NCBI GenBank assembly: GCA_013397695.1
Contig: VYZI01000054.1
Coordinates: forward strand, 1,653,209 to 1,717,208
Reading direction: 5' to 3'
Length of the DNA stretch: 64,000 bases
Source: Centropus unirufus
Lineage: Eukaryota; Chordata; Aves; Cuculiformes; Centropidae
Shown piece by piece: positions 41,785 through 53,300 of the stretch (position 1 is its first letter; each line of letters begins with the position of its first letter). The notes under the pieces were generated by a model. It was not told where the DNA came from and made no database searches. It was given only the letters and a program-made list of their open reading frames with translations. A program made the translations under genes and the position numbers.

Positions 41785-41835
41785 CTCAGAGCTTGATCCT
41801 ATTGCCTTCACTCAGATAAAATTCCCTTGAGCTTG
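41785..41835. repeat. Fragment of ancient interspersed repeat
   Basis: The text cttgatcctattgcc, followed by ttcactcagataaaattccc, matches the style of an old sauropsid repeat I recall (tgatcctattgcc, actcagacaaaattccc). Only a short diverged piece remains. The family name is not assigned. Confidence 0.35.
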
Positions 41836-44099
41836 TCACACTTTTTCTGCTGCTGACCCCTCTGAGGTGGGTTTGCTCCATGTCTGCATGCACCACATGA
41901 TGAATCACATATTTCTTCTCTCTGTACAGCATGGATATAAATGTAGATTTTCACATGTCTTCTAATATCAAACTCCATTGAACTGATCTGTCCTGGACAT
42001 TTAGAAAGTCTTATAGATGGAGAATTTAAGCAAAGGGAATAAAAAAAGCCATATTCAAATAGCCTGATTTGTAAACAGAGCTTTGGATCTAATATTTCCT
42101 TCTGGCTGCTCTAAGTAGTTCCCTAATGTCTTCCTAAAACATCAGTTGTTCTTCAAAGGCAGCCGACTCTCTCCCCTGACTAGGCATGGACACTTCATGC
42201 TGCCTGAATTAAGCCCTCCACTGCAACTTGTCTAAAGACCCTATGCAGGAGATAGGGAGCATTTACCAGAGTTGTCGAAAACCCCCCACAACAGTGTGGA
42301 GGAAAACCCTGTTCTAAAGGACTAGAAGCAGTGTTTAAGATTGTAGATATTCTATCAGGTTTTCAACGTGTCCCTTTACATGAGAATAACCAAAGGCCTT
42401 CACTTTTCCGCATCCACTTCTCTTCCAGACTATTATACCTTAATAAGCAATCTATTTTCTTCTGAAATGACTTATATCCTACATTTAGTAACAGTATTCA
42501 CACTATTAAGTGAATGGTGCCTTTTAAATACCAGGCACACATTGTGTACAATTAGTCTTACTAAATTTAAGGTTAGCATAATAAAAATTTGCCAGAATGA
42601 ATGCTGTGCTCTCGTACATGACCTATGTAAATGTTTCTAAATTATAGCAAATTAAAAAAAAGAAAAAAAGGGAGCTTTTGTTCTTCAGTGAAACTCAGTA
42701 TTGTTTAGCATGCTCCTAGGCAATGGGCATGGGAATTTTTTGAAATGATTACTCTTTTTTTTCCCTGAAGTCTTCCCTGTGTGCAAAAGCAGCAGATATT
42801 AAATTTTTGATGGTGCTTGTATTTAGGAGCAGAACTCAGAAGATGTACTAACTTCAGAAATTCACCAGGAGGATTTGATTAGGGAGTGAGTAGTTTCTAT
42901 TTTAATATTCTAAAAAATAGTTTAGGCAAGTGGAATACATGCTATATAAAGTTACAAACTACTATTTTAGTATTATTAAAATAATTGTTTTAACTGAGGT
43001 TGAAGTGAACCAGTTAGATTTTAATCTTAGCTAGATTAAAATACAATCAGTGGAGTTGCCAGATTTTTATATTTTATTCATATGAAATACTTTTTCTTCT
43101 CTTGTCTTTTTTTTGTTTGTTTTATTGGTTTTGATTGTTTTGTTTCCTGTCATTGGAAAACCATTGCATAATTACTGGCAGTTTTTTTCAGGGAACAATA
43201 TTATACCATAAGCTTCTGCATATTACCAATAAAAGGCCTTTATAGAATATCTTTATTTCTGCTGCCAGCTCCATGAAGTAGGGGCAATCTGTATTTTGTG
43301 CAAAATGAACCATATTACCCTCATTAAGAAAAGTGCTAACCTATCAGGTCTGCAACTATTAAGACCAACAGAGGGAATTTTGCACTCCTAAGCAAGTGCT
43401 TACAATTGAATCTTAGTGTGTAGTGTGATCTAGTATTTGATACAAGACTAGACCAAGACTCAGATGTTTCACTGAATTATTTATGACCTGGGGCAAATAC
43501 ACCTGCTGTCCCTGCCAATCTCATTTCTCACCCTTTGTATGTCTCTATTTTTCAATGGGAAACTTCTTGATAGGGATTTCTTTCTTTACGTACAACATTG
43601 TGCACACAAAAGCCTCAGTTTTAAGCAGAGAATCCCCAATGGTCATATCAACAAAAAACAACATCTACAACACAGTACAAGTGGCTGCAAAATGGCATAT
43701 AGAAAAACAACATGGAAACAAATTAATTTGAGATATTTAAGGTTCAGAAATTTTGATGATTCAGTCTAATTGGACACATTAAACAAATTATATTCAAGGG
43801 ATATGCTCCTGGCATGTTGTAAAAGCTTTTTTTCTCCCTTTTTAAAATGAGAAATCTGGTTAATTAAATTTACTTACTAAACAGCATGCATTTCAACAGT
43901 AGAAAGTGACAGATGCCTTTCATAAAATTAGTCATAAGTTGGTAATTTTCCCCTTCCCCTTAAACAATGTGTGATTATGGACACATCTTCCCTTGTTAAA
44001 AAGCTATATGTCTTGATTGCTAATGAATCCAACGAAAAAATATTCTGAAAGGTATTCTGTGGGAAATATTGAAAAGTTTTTCTGTAACACATCTTCTTA

Positions 44100-44400
44100 T
44101 TGCAACTTTATTCTGTGGTTTGTTAGCGGCTTGCAGAATACTGCATAATTTTAAAAGCTTATACTTACAAAGGCCAATCATGTATTAATTCATTTGGTAT
44201 GCATTGAGAGACCTTTAATCATGATGGATTAATTTATTATAAATGCGGATATAATATGTTATTTCATAATATCACCACTGTAATTTAGCAATTAAACAGT
44301 CTGTTATTATTTCAATCACTGCCCAGATCTGTATCATGATACAAAGTTTTACTCCACGGTGAATTATTTTATATTACATATAGGACAATGGATTTTTATT
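44100..44400. promoter_or_regulatory. Candidate conserved non-coding element
   Basis: About 300 bases are rich in homeodomain-type cores (ATTAAT, TTAATTTATTA, CAATTAAA) and a palindromic tcatgatggatta / tatcatgata style. There are few homopolymers, no recognised repeat and no open frame. It resembles the deeply conserved enhancers found in vertebrate gene deserts. The call rests on appearance; conservation cannot be tested here. Confidence 0.28.
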
Positions 44401-44529
44401 TTTTTTTAAAAGTATACCTTCAGGGAAGCAGAACATATAAGATAATCCTTTGCTCTGATATTCTCCTTTGTCTCTGAGATGATTCATCCTAAATACTTAC
44501 AGCCAGCTAGTCAGAGGCTTGAAGTGATT

Positions 44530-44610
44530 ACAGGTCTGATCCTAAGCTTGCTGAAGTCAATGTTGCTCTCACTATCTTAGACTCTAGCATGAGTGAGAGG
44601 GGTGTAAATA
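44530..44610. repeat. Fragment of ancient interspersed repeat
   Basis: Contains gtctgatcctaagc, tgctgaagtcaatg, a central gtgagaggggtgtaaata-type segment and a ctctagcatgagtg piece. The elements tgatcct, gaagtcaatg and ggtgtaaa are typical words of the palindromic repeats also seen at 45,888 and 53,225. Strongly diverged. Confidence 0.38.
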
Positions 44611-45887
44611 CATAGCAAGAAAGGATGTGGAGAGGACAAAAATCAGGCAACTACACCAATTAAATGTAGTCTGTGGGTAACAAGTAGAAATAGTCAGGTA
44701 GAATAAAATCTAACCTGTTAATTTTGAAAGCTAAGTGAGACTTCATTAGTGCTAACCTGTACTCCTGCTCCCTAGACAGACCAATACAGGGCTTTCCAAA
44801 GGGTCAGGAATGAGGCCTCATTCTTGAACTGCATTTTTGCACAATACCTACTTCCAACCCAGAAGCAGAATTGTAGTGCATTTATGCTTATCTTATTTTA
44901 CCAACATCAGATGTCTGAACATTAGGGTGACCGACATGGGATGGCCCCAGAGAGAAACTGGCTCAGAAGTACAATTACCAATTGCAAACAGAGATGCTTA
45001 GAAAAGAGGTATCTTGCTTTGGTGCCTTGAGTAAGTGGGGATAGATAAGAGGCAAAATCCCTGGAAATTTATATTTAACTGTTTCTCTTTGTTCTAAACA
45101 CTTGGCCTCATTTTGTTCTTTAACACATGCTGTTGTGTTTGAATTGACACCACAGAAGCATATAACAGCACCAATTGCAATAAATTCTAAAGCTTTTTTT
45201 TTTATTGAGAGGGGAAAAGGTGGTAGAAGTTGCTAAGTCTGTTTCTCTGACTGGACTCTAGGAAACAGATTGATCTGTTACTCTGAGCTCATCTTTTAAA
45301 ATCCCTCTATTGACATTTAAGTAACTGATTCTTCTCCATCATTTTTATCTGTCTTTTTTCATGCCTGTCAAGAGCTTACTAAATTAAGATTCACAGCTCA
45401 GGATAGTTTTCATAAGAACCCAAAAGGAGTCAATATGTTTACTTAGATAAATGGTTATTTTACAAAGTAGTGTAAAATGTATAATTTTCTGTGGTATATA
45501 AAGCCACGAAGCATGATCCATCATGAGTGATTCATTTAATCTCTGATGTATATCACCGGATGCCTTCTTCAAATAGCAATCTAAAATACGGGATTCATAT
45601 TAGGAGATCTTGAAAAATCTGCAGAGAGCAAGTGAAGAGATCAGAATTGAAATTATGATAATGTATACTCATCATATGCTAAAGATCACAATATCCTGTT
45701 AAATCCTCCAGTGTGGCACCATCCCTGTCCAGGATTCACCCCCTTAAGAGCATTTTCTTTTGCTTTTCTTTCTCATATTTGGACTGGAAAACAGAGCTAT
45801 CTGCAACCGGAGATGGAGAACATTTTTACAGGCTAACAAATCTACTAGAACCAATGGTTTTAATCTCTCTTTGGCTACAGAATCAAA

Positions 45888-45971
45888 GCCAAGTTCTCTG
45901 CAGGTGTAAATGGGATCTGCTTCGCTGCCGTAGGTGGAGTTTCACTCATTTACACCATTAAAGAATTTGGC
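45888..45971. repeat. Palindromic MITE-like repeat with 25-bp arms
   Basis: The left arm (45,888-45,912) begins gccaagttct and ends ggtgtaaatg. The right arm (45,947-45,971) begins catttacacc and ends gaatttggc. Compared as reverse complements, 20 of 25 positions agree, including a perfect inner 10 bases. The spacer is 34 bases. The words ggccaaattct and ggtgtaaat are typical of a palindromic repeat I recall as common in turtle, crocodile and bird genomes. The element is non-coding. Confidence 0.72.
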
Positions 45972-48203
45972 ACCGAGAATGTTGAGATCAAAAGGTTCCA
46001 TTTGGCAAAGGGATGTGCAGAAGAGACTCTGTCTGGGGAAATATTTTGGGAAGACTTATCTATCCAGTGGAAAGAGGACTTATTTTTCCACATAGGAACC
46101 TGGTATTGATAAACCGTAATTACATTAAATTTTGGGACTTTTCTTCTGACCATGCTAATTGTAAACTGACCAGCCACATAAGAAGCTTGCCAAAACCTTG
46201 CAGAAGTAAACCACAGTGATGTGGTTCTCTATGTGGATTTTCACATCATTATATGATATGCACATCATAGGTTTTGATTTTCCACTGACATAGCACTTAT
46301 TGGTGGTTTGTATTGTTCATTTAATAAACCAGGATTAGGATATATCCTGTCATAGCTGCTCACACTGCATACACCAAAAGAAGCAGCATTATTAGTAGAT
46401 GTGTCTGCATGATGACATCTACTGCATTGCCAGAGATAATTTTCACCTAAATTGGAGCTTCTGCACATGCAATAAATTCTTGGTCATTATTATTTCAGAG
46501 ACAACTAAGAACAATCTGTTTATTTGTTAATAATCATTTTGGGAAATATGGGAAGCAGTGAAATATCAAGGCTCAATTAGAAGAATTATCTAAACTGACA
46601 TTTTGAGTGAGTGAAACAACACAAACCCTGCTCCCTTACCCTCTCAAGCTCTGTTAAATGTATGCAGCTGATTTTTGGAAAGGGACAGCATCGTTATATC
46701 TACAATTTTCCATATCTGGATGCTTGTTCAGAACCCAATTTGCTCCTGGACAAGGATATATTGATGCACACCTGGTGTGTTTATTTGGATGGGTACAAAC
46801 ATGTTTGGTCTGAAAGCCAGCTCCTCCCCAGTAGCTCTCATTGGGTCTCATTAGCTCAGCAGAAAGTTCCCTTGCCTCTGCACACACCCCTACAGGTAAC
46901 AGGAGATTTTGCACTGGAGTTGCACTGTGTTACATCAGATCAGTGTCTGATCACTGTCCTGTCTTTATCAGTGGTCAATAATGGGTGCCTAGAGCAGACT
47001 GTAAGAGTAAAGCAAACTTAATAATACCTTCCCATCTTCCAAATCTTTATGTTTCGTGGATGTGTTGTAGATATATCCATGCTGAATGTTTATGACATAG
47101 GTTAGTGATATACTTGTGCATTTGAAAACATCCTACTAAACCAGCCCAGTCACCTCCTAGCAATTATTCCCATCTCCTCTCTATAGGTCCCCTGTAACAA
47201 GGTTGGCAAGTTGTGAATCTGCACCTATCTGAAGTTCAAATCAGAGAGCATGACTACTCTGGAGAGGAGAGCCCCTTGGTACTGTGATTTATATTATGTC
47301 TGTACCAATAAAGAAACCAAGTCCAGGGTTTTGGCTTAAGCCCTATTGCCTGATCATTCATACACATTCAGCTGATAATGTGCTCCACTGCAGAGCTTTG
47401 GGATGTGCCAAGCAGCAATCTCCTTCAAAATATTCAAGCTTGGTTTGAGAGACAGCAGATACCAATAGTGAGATTGGATGCTGTCAGTGTGTCTGGGATT
47501 GCAGGGATAGTATGCAGGGGAATATGAGCTGTGCCATACCAGTAGGCCTTGGGGCTATAGGATGGTACTTGTCTGTTTTATTCCCTAGTACTGACATGAT
47601 CATAGTGGTATGCTCATAAGTAAGGTATAGGCAATTCAGTAACAAGCCAATTTCCCCTGGAGTTTTTAAAATAAATTTTATTATCTTCCTGAGATCAAGT
47701 TTTCCTGCCCAGGAAAATTAATTTTAAGACAATGAAAGAAGCTGAATAAAGAAATTTGAAGGGATGGGGGATGTTTTGGGTTAAGAAGTTTTGCAGCTCA
47801 TGAAAATTAGTTCATTTTGCATTGTTTTCTGTTTTGATTCAGTGTCATTTTATTTGTTTTAACGTATTTTGTGAAACTTGTGCAGGGATATACATTTATA
47901 TAAGATAAGTCACTAGCTGGGGTCATGGTTTACAATTCTTGCTCTAATAAAATCTTTGAAGATTACCACATACAAATTTGTGAATTGAACTTCATGAGAA
48001 AAACTTGCCAAGGTTTTTAATAGTTTGAGGTATGAAGCTGATTGGAAGAAGCATAAAAAAGAACTGCTTCTGTGTGTTCACTCTTGTATTCAATCAAATA
48101 TAAGCAGCTACAGCCCACATGTATATCCTTTTACTGTTGAAAGAGAGGACAGGAAGAAAATTAAACTATGATAATATTTTTCTGTTTTATGGTGGCCAGC
48201 TTA

Positions 48204-48719
48204 GATTCATAGGATGGTTTACGTTGGAAAAGACATTTCAGGTCATCAAGTCCTGCTGTAAACCTAGCACTTCCAAGTCCACCACCTAAGTGCCACATCT
48301 ATACATCTTTTAAACACCTCCAGGGATGTTGACTCAACAACTTCCCCGGGCAGCCTATTTCAATGTTTGAAAATCATTTCAGTGAAGAAACTTTGCCTAA
48401 TATCCAATCTAAATCTCCACTAATGAAACTTGTGGCAATTTCCTCTCATCTTATCACTTATTACTTGGGAGAAGAGACTGGCATCCACTTCACTACATCC
48501 TCCTTTCAGATAGTGGTGAAGAGCAATAAGATCAGCCTCCTCCAGACGACAGCAACCCCAGTTCCCTCAGCTGCTCCTTATGTGTGCTTCAGATCCTTCA
48601 TCAGCTTCATCACTTTCCTCTGAACATCCTCCAGCAACTCAATGTCTTTCTTGTAGTGAGGCCCCCAAAACTGAACACAGTATTTGAGGCTCAGCCTCAC
48701 CACTACCGAGTACAGTGGG
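48204..48719 (-). mobile_element. CR1 3' fragment, about 0.5 kb, minus strand
   Basis: In the plus strand the copy runs from the element's 3' end inward. It starts with cataggat (a terminal-repeat unit), then acgttggaaaagac, caggtcatcaagtcc, cacctccagggatg, ccgggcagcctattt and gaagaaactttgcctaatat. It continues with cttgggagaagagac, acaaccccagttccctc-type text, ctcaatgtctttcttg, tagtgaggcccccaaa and ctgaacacagtattt, ending at ccgagtacagtggg. This is the avian CR1 3' region, covering the 3' UTR and the end of ORF2. One small internal deletion is visible near 48,530. The 5' end is truncated. The open frame at 48,363-48,623 is antisense to the element and not a gene. Confidence 0.95.
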
Positions 48720-50924
48720 AGTACAGTTTGTTTTCACAAACAGAAGAGATTGTTTTTCCTTGATCTAAATTATACAGCTTTTTTTGTTTAGATAAGCACA
48801 TCAGCTAATGATATTTCCTTGTTTTTCCACAAGGTAATATCTGTTCAGTACATTATGAAATGTTCTGATAGACAAGAAAAATGTATCTGAAGAAAAGGAG
48901 TACATGGACTGAGTATTGCCTTCTAGAAAATCACTTTATTGGCTTATTTGATTTCTGAATTTGCAATTTTGGTGCAAAGAAGCAGCATCTCAATATTTGT
49001 ATGTCAGCAGTTAGAAATGGGAGAATTTCTAATATAGAGGTACAGCATAGAACAATATAGAGGTCCAATGCTCACTTCTTTTATCATATTGAATACTACC
49101 CATCTGCACAAAACTTCGAACTACTGTATCCATATAAGAAAGTTTGAAGCCTTTTAAACCAGACAGTATGCTTTGTACTTTGTATTTTACAGTATTTCTT
49201 TTGCAAGAATACAGGTAATGTATACTACAACTTTACAGAATGTGGTTATCCATAGTGTAGGGATTCCTGGCTATATTAATTTTGTCTGTGTTGTGCAAAA
49301 ATTGTGCATTTTTGAATCAGTATATTTTATTGTCCTTAAAGACAGGCTCTAGAGACTATCATTTGCCATTCTGGTGCAGTTGTCTGGAAGTCTTCAAGAC
49401 CTCACTGATTTATATCAGCAGAAGGTCTGGCAGGCTGTGGTTATGCGAATGGAACTTAAATTATTTTCAAGAAATCAAAACTGAAATGAGCACTAATGTA
49501 AACCCTCTACATTTGAATGTGGTTCTGATGTTGGTATAAATACTCTTGTGGATCTTCAACAAGTTGGTTGGTGGGTTTAGTAAACTCTGTTTTTTCTGGG
49601 TTTATTCATAATTCATATATTAATAAAGATTTCAGTGGTAGTGGAGTCTTTATCCTACCATAACAGGACCTCCTGGCTTTATAGCTTCACTGGAGCTAAC
49701 CAAATGATGAATACGAGCTGAAGAATAGAAGCCAAGTCTTTCTAGGTACTGTATTTTTGTGCTTGCCAGAGAAATTATGGCCAGTCAAAGAAGCAGGAGA
49801 TGGAAAGTAGCCACCTCTGCTTTGGCTCTTCTCGAAGTCCGCTGAGACCACTATGCGAGTCTTTCATACTTGGAGAGACATGAGTACCTTCTGAAGCTCA
49901 ATACAAGAATTGGGGGGCAGCAGAGACTGCTTATTTATGAGTTACTTAGTGGTCCCTGGTGCAGCAGTTGCCATAATGCATAGCCTCAATGTAGCTTATT
50001 CATACTCCTGGCAAGAATTATCCTCACGGGGAGCTGTGCTTTCAGATGTTGCTGGCCAGAATACGAACATACTTTACCGCTTCTCTTGCAGAGTATGAGT
50101 ATATTCACTCTGGGGGAAGTTTTAGCATTTGGCCCAAAGCCTGGACATCATTACTATTGGGCACTTACACTGAATGCAATCATGCTGACCAAAGTCTGTA
50201 CTGAAAAGATTACATTCTCCCAAACCAATATTTTCAATTTAGCCCTCATACTTCTGACAGCAGGAAACTTTTGGACGCCATAGGCAGGGTTTGCTGTCAA
50301 CAGTATTACCTGAAAAACCTGGTGAATATCACAGGTCTCATGAAACCAAGATAATAAAGAAATATGGTACCCTCTAGTTAAATGGGATGAGCTGAAGTGA
50401 AGCAGTTAAACAAATCGCACTTCTTAAGGCATAAAAGCTCAAACTTCCTTCTAGCAGCTTTTTTTTTAAGAAAGCACTTGATTGAAGTGTTTGGGGCAGA
50501 TTGACAGAATTTGCATTAACTATAACAAAGAATGTTTTCCTGCTTATATTGCAAACAGTTTTATTTTTGATAAATTTATAAATGTAGTTCTACTTAGAAA
50601 TGGGACTGATAATCAGAAAGCAACACCACATTCAAGTGTACCCTGAACCGAAAAGGGGAGCGAGCTTTGAGTTTCAAGCTGCAAGCATTCATATTTGTAT
50701 CACAATTGTAGTAAAGGCTTTTGCTATATCTGGGCATAAAGAAGTGTAAAGTGGCTAAAACATGAGGGTACAAGTCTCCATATCATAACATTTATGGCAT
50801 CTCAAAGTACTGGATTTCCAGAAACCGTACTTGTTAGCTTGATTGACAGAGTGGATTGACTAAGAAAAATATAAAGGCGCTTTAGCAACAAACCATTTAC
50901 TTACTCGCTAAACATCAAGCGTTC

Positions 50925-51005
50925 CTGTGACCAGTGGCTTCTATGGGACTATTCCCATACCATAATCTTAAGCACAGAATTAAGCGCTTCACTGGATCAG
51001 GGCCT
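50925..51005. repeat. Right-arm copy of an ancient palindromic repeat
   Basis: The run ctatgggactattcccat, then cttaagcacagaattaagcg and ttcactggatcagggcctg, matches the right half of the palindrome represented at 7,580-7,700. There, ctaatccagc is the complementary left-arm start. The left half is not recognisable here. Confidence 0.5.
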
Positions 51006-51339
51006 GAACAAATAATGCTGATTTCTATTGAATGCACATTATGTTCAGGACCGATTTTAAGCTCATTAAAATGAATAGAAAGATCCGGCAGACATTGGAT
51101 GAAGCCTTGTCTCAGGACTTCCGTCAGAGAAACAACTGTCTCTTGTTTACTCTTTTGAAGGTCACTGAGTTCCCAGACTTTGAGTCATTGATTACATTGT
51201 ATTATCGGTGAAGTTTGAGATTTGTCCTCCCAACTTAAATGGGTACAGGATAGGGCAGGAGGAAACAAAAAGCAGAATCAGGTACAATTTGCGATTCTGA
51301 GTATTGAGTACTTAAAAGGCAAACAAGAAAGCAGGCATG

Positions 51340-51960
51340 CTCATGAATTCATCAACACAGAATCACGCCCATTTTAGAGACCGTGTGCACCGTACAATGT
51401 GTTTGGTAATGTGCATTGCATTTCTTTGGAACAGCTCTGGGTAGACTTTTACCATCCTTCCCTCTTCCCTCAATGCCCAGACTAATAAATCTCCCATTTG
51501 TCTCACCTGTACTTACAATAAAGCTGTTCTCAATAGTGTTAACATCTGCCATGGCCATTCTTCTGGGGTGAGAAAGGCAGAACACTTTCATTGCTCATTC
51601 ATTTGTGAACGCTTGTTAAGTAAAGCTGTCACTTGTGCCCAATTACGGGTGAGGATTTTAAAGTACAGTCTCCTTTCTAAAGCTAAACTGACATGGCCAA
51701 GCTCTATTTTATAGGCATTCTTAATTTCTTCCAAGACATATTTAAAATCTTTATGCTGAGAGATGGCAGGTGCCATGTGTTTTCACAGCTACATTAATAA
51801 ATACAATTTTGTGGCAACTTGACCATGCCAGTGAAGCCGTAAATTTTCTGTGATCTCTGTGGATAAGAATTTCACAAGGGACTTTATTGGGAATATGTGA
51901 AGCCCATTAGCACAGAGGCATGATGAAGATAAAATTAAAATACCTTTACAATAAAAGACA
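51340..51960. promoter_or_regulatory. Candidate conserved non-coding element
   Basis: About 600 bases lack recognisable repeats and have more balanced composition than the surroundings, with intact-looking words such as ctgacatggcca, gcccaattacggg, tttataggcattct and acattaataaatac. Two minus-strand frames of 60-80 codons are open, but with no motif. The segment could be a regulatory element or contain a small exon (see the finding at 51,507). Called by appearance only. Confidence 0.22.
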
Positions 51961-53224
51961 AAAAAAAGAGAAAATTATTGGGATTTTTTTTCACTGCTAA
52001 AGCAATGAAACATGTCAGAAGAAAATGCCAAAATAGCAAAAAACTTTTCTAGACTCACCCAACCTACTCTTTTTTCAAGCGAATGCCACCAATTTAGGTG
52101 AGAAGTGATAATTTGGCTTTCAGAAACGTTAACATAGACTTATTCTGAAGCATAACTGGGATGCAAAGCTTTATAAATCTCTTTTGCAAGCCCTTACTCC
52201 CTGTTACTGGACACTTATGCTGGGATAATTGTCCTCACAGATCTTTTTGCCAGCTTAAGGAGATTATAGCCAAAACTGTCCTATTTCTTAACTAGTAAAG
52301 TTGCAACAGTGTGTCTACACACCAGTTATTAGCTGCTTCTCTGCATTTACCAGGATGAGCTCTACTGTTGGAACTGAGACACTTTAGTGTCAATCAGGGC
52401 TTCCAAAGCTCTCCAGCTTCAGCATCTCAGCTACCCTGAGGGCTGGTGCACATTGCAACCCATGTACAGCCAGTGAGCCTGTGCATGGGGAAGGATCACT
52501 GAATTAACCTGCTTTGGAAAGGGATCTATGCTGAAAACTCGTTCTTACATAATTATCCTTCCTCCTGAGCTCTTCACCAAACTCCTCGGGACTCACCAGT
52601 GGGTCTCAGGGACACCACTGCCAGGGCACTTTTATACACAGAGTCAGAGGCAGGATTGGGTCTCTGCCTGAGACAGCTGTTAGATTTGGCAACAGGCTAT
52701 CTCAGTTACCAGCAGCAATCAGATGAAAGACAGCAGTTAGATCCTGCACAAATTCATGTATTACTGTTTTTCTGACTTGTAAGTAATTTCAGTAGGTATT
52801 TACAAGATTTCCTATAAAATCATGTGAGCTATAGATTATTTTTTTCTTTAAAAAAAGAAAGATGTAATTCTAGCATAATCGCCTCACTCCAGGGACTAGA
52901 TCTTTGTGAAAGTAAAGAAAACAACCTCTTCAGAGTAGAATACTAGCCAGGGAGAACACTGCATTATGGATTGCTCACAGACTTCTCCAGCCGAAACCAC
53001 TCCTGCTGGTTTTACCATGGGGTTTGGGCAAAAATCCTAGGGAACACAGATCAAACAAGAAAACATCTTTGAATTCTTATAGTTTGTTGAGAGATAGAAG
53101 TGTTTTGAAAGATACACTTAGCAGCTCCCTCAATCTCTTAAGGCTTCACGCAAGCAAGGTTGGGGGGGGATCAGCTCAAATGCTTCTCCACTCTGTGTGG
53201 TTGCACTGAAGCCAAAAATGCTGC

Positions 53225-53300
53225 ATACATAGTGGCCCTTTGAAGTCAGTGGACTTTTGTCATTGATTTTGAGAGGCCCAGGATTTGGTTCGCAGTGTGT
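53225..53300. repeat. Fragment of ancient interspersed repeat
   Basis: Contains gaagtcagtggacttttgtc, then attgattttgag and aggcccaggattt, which fit the gaagtcaatggg ... ggcccaggat pattern of the same palindromic repeats. It overlaps a chance minus-strand frame. Confidence 0.4.

Larger units (their letters stand above)
26751..48203. other. Long gene-poor block with one candidate exon and old palindromes
   Basis: Apart from a candidate exon at 36,729-36,842, nothing here looks protein-coding. Open frames stay below about 140 codons and carry no motifs. The block holds several palindromic ancient repeats (34,401; 41,785; 44,530; 45,888) and an AT-rich candidate conserved element near 44,100-44,400. 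Long stretches with no recognisable feature include about 27,200-34,300 and 37,400-41,700. Confidence 0.55.

Noticed and set aside
48363..48623. 86-codon plus-strand frame
   Set aside because: Lies antisense within the minus-strand CR1 fragment.
50086..50283. 65-codon frame after a strong cttctcttgcag acceptor-like site
   Set aside because: A stop and no donor follow in a sensible position, and two frames compete. The hydrophobic composition is not distinctive.
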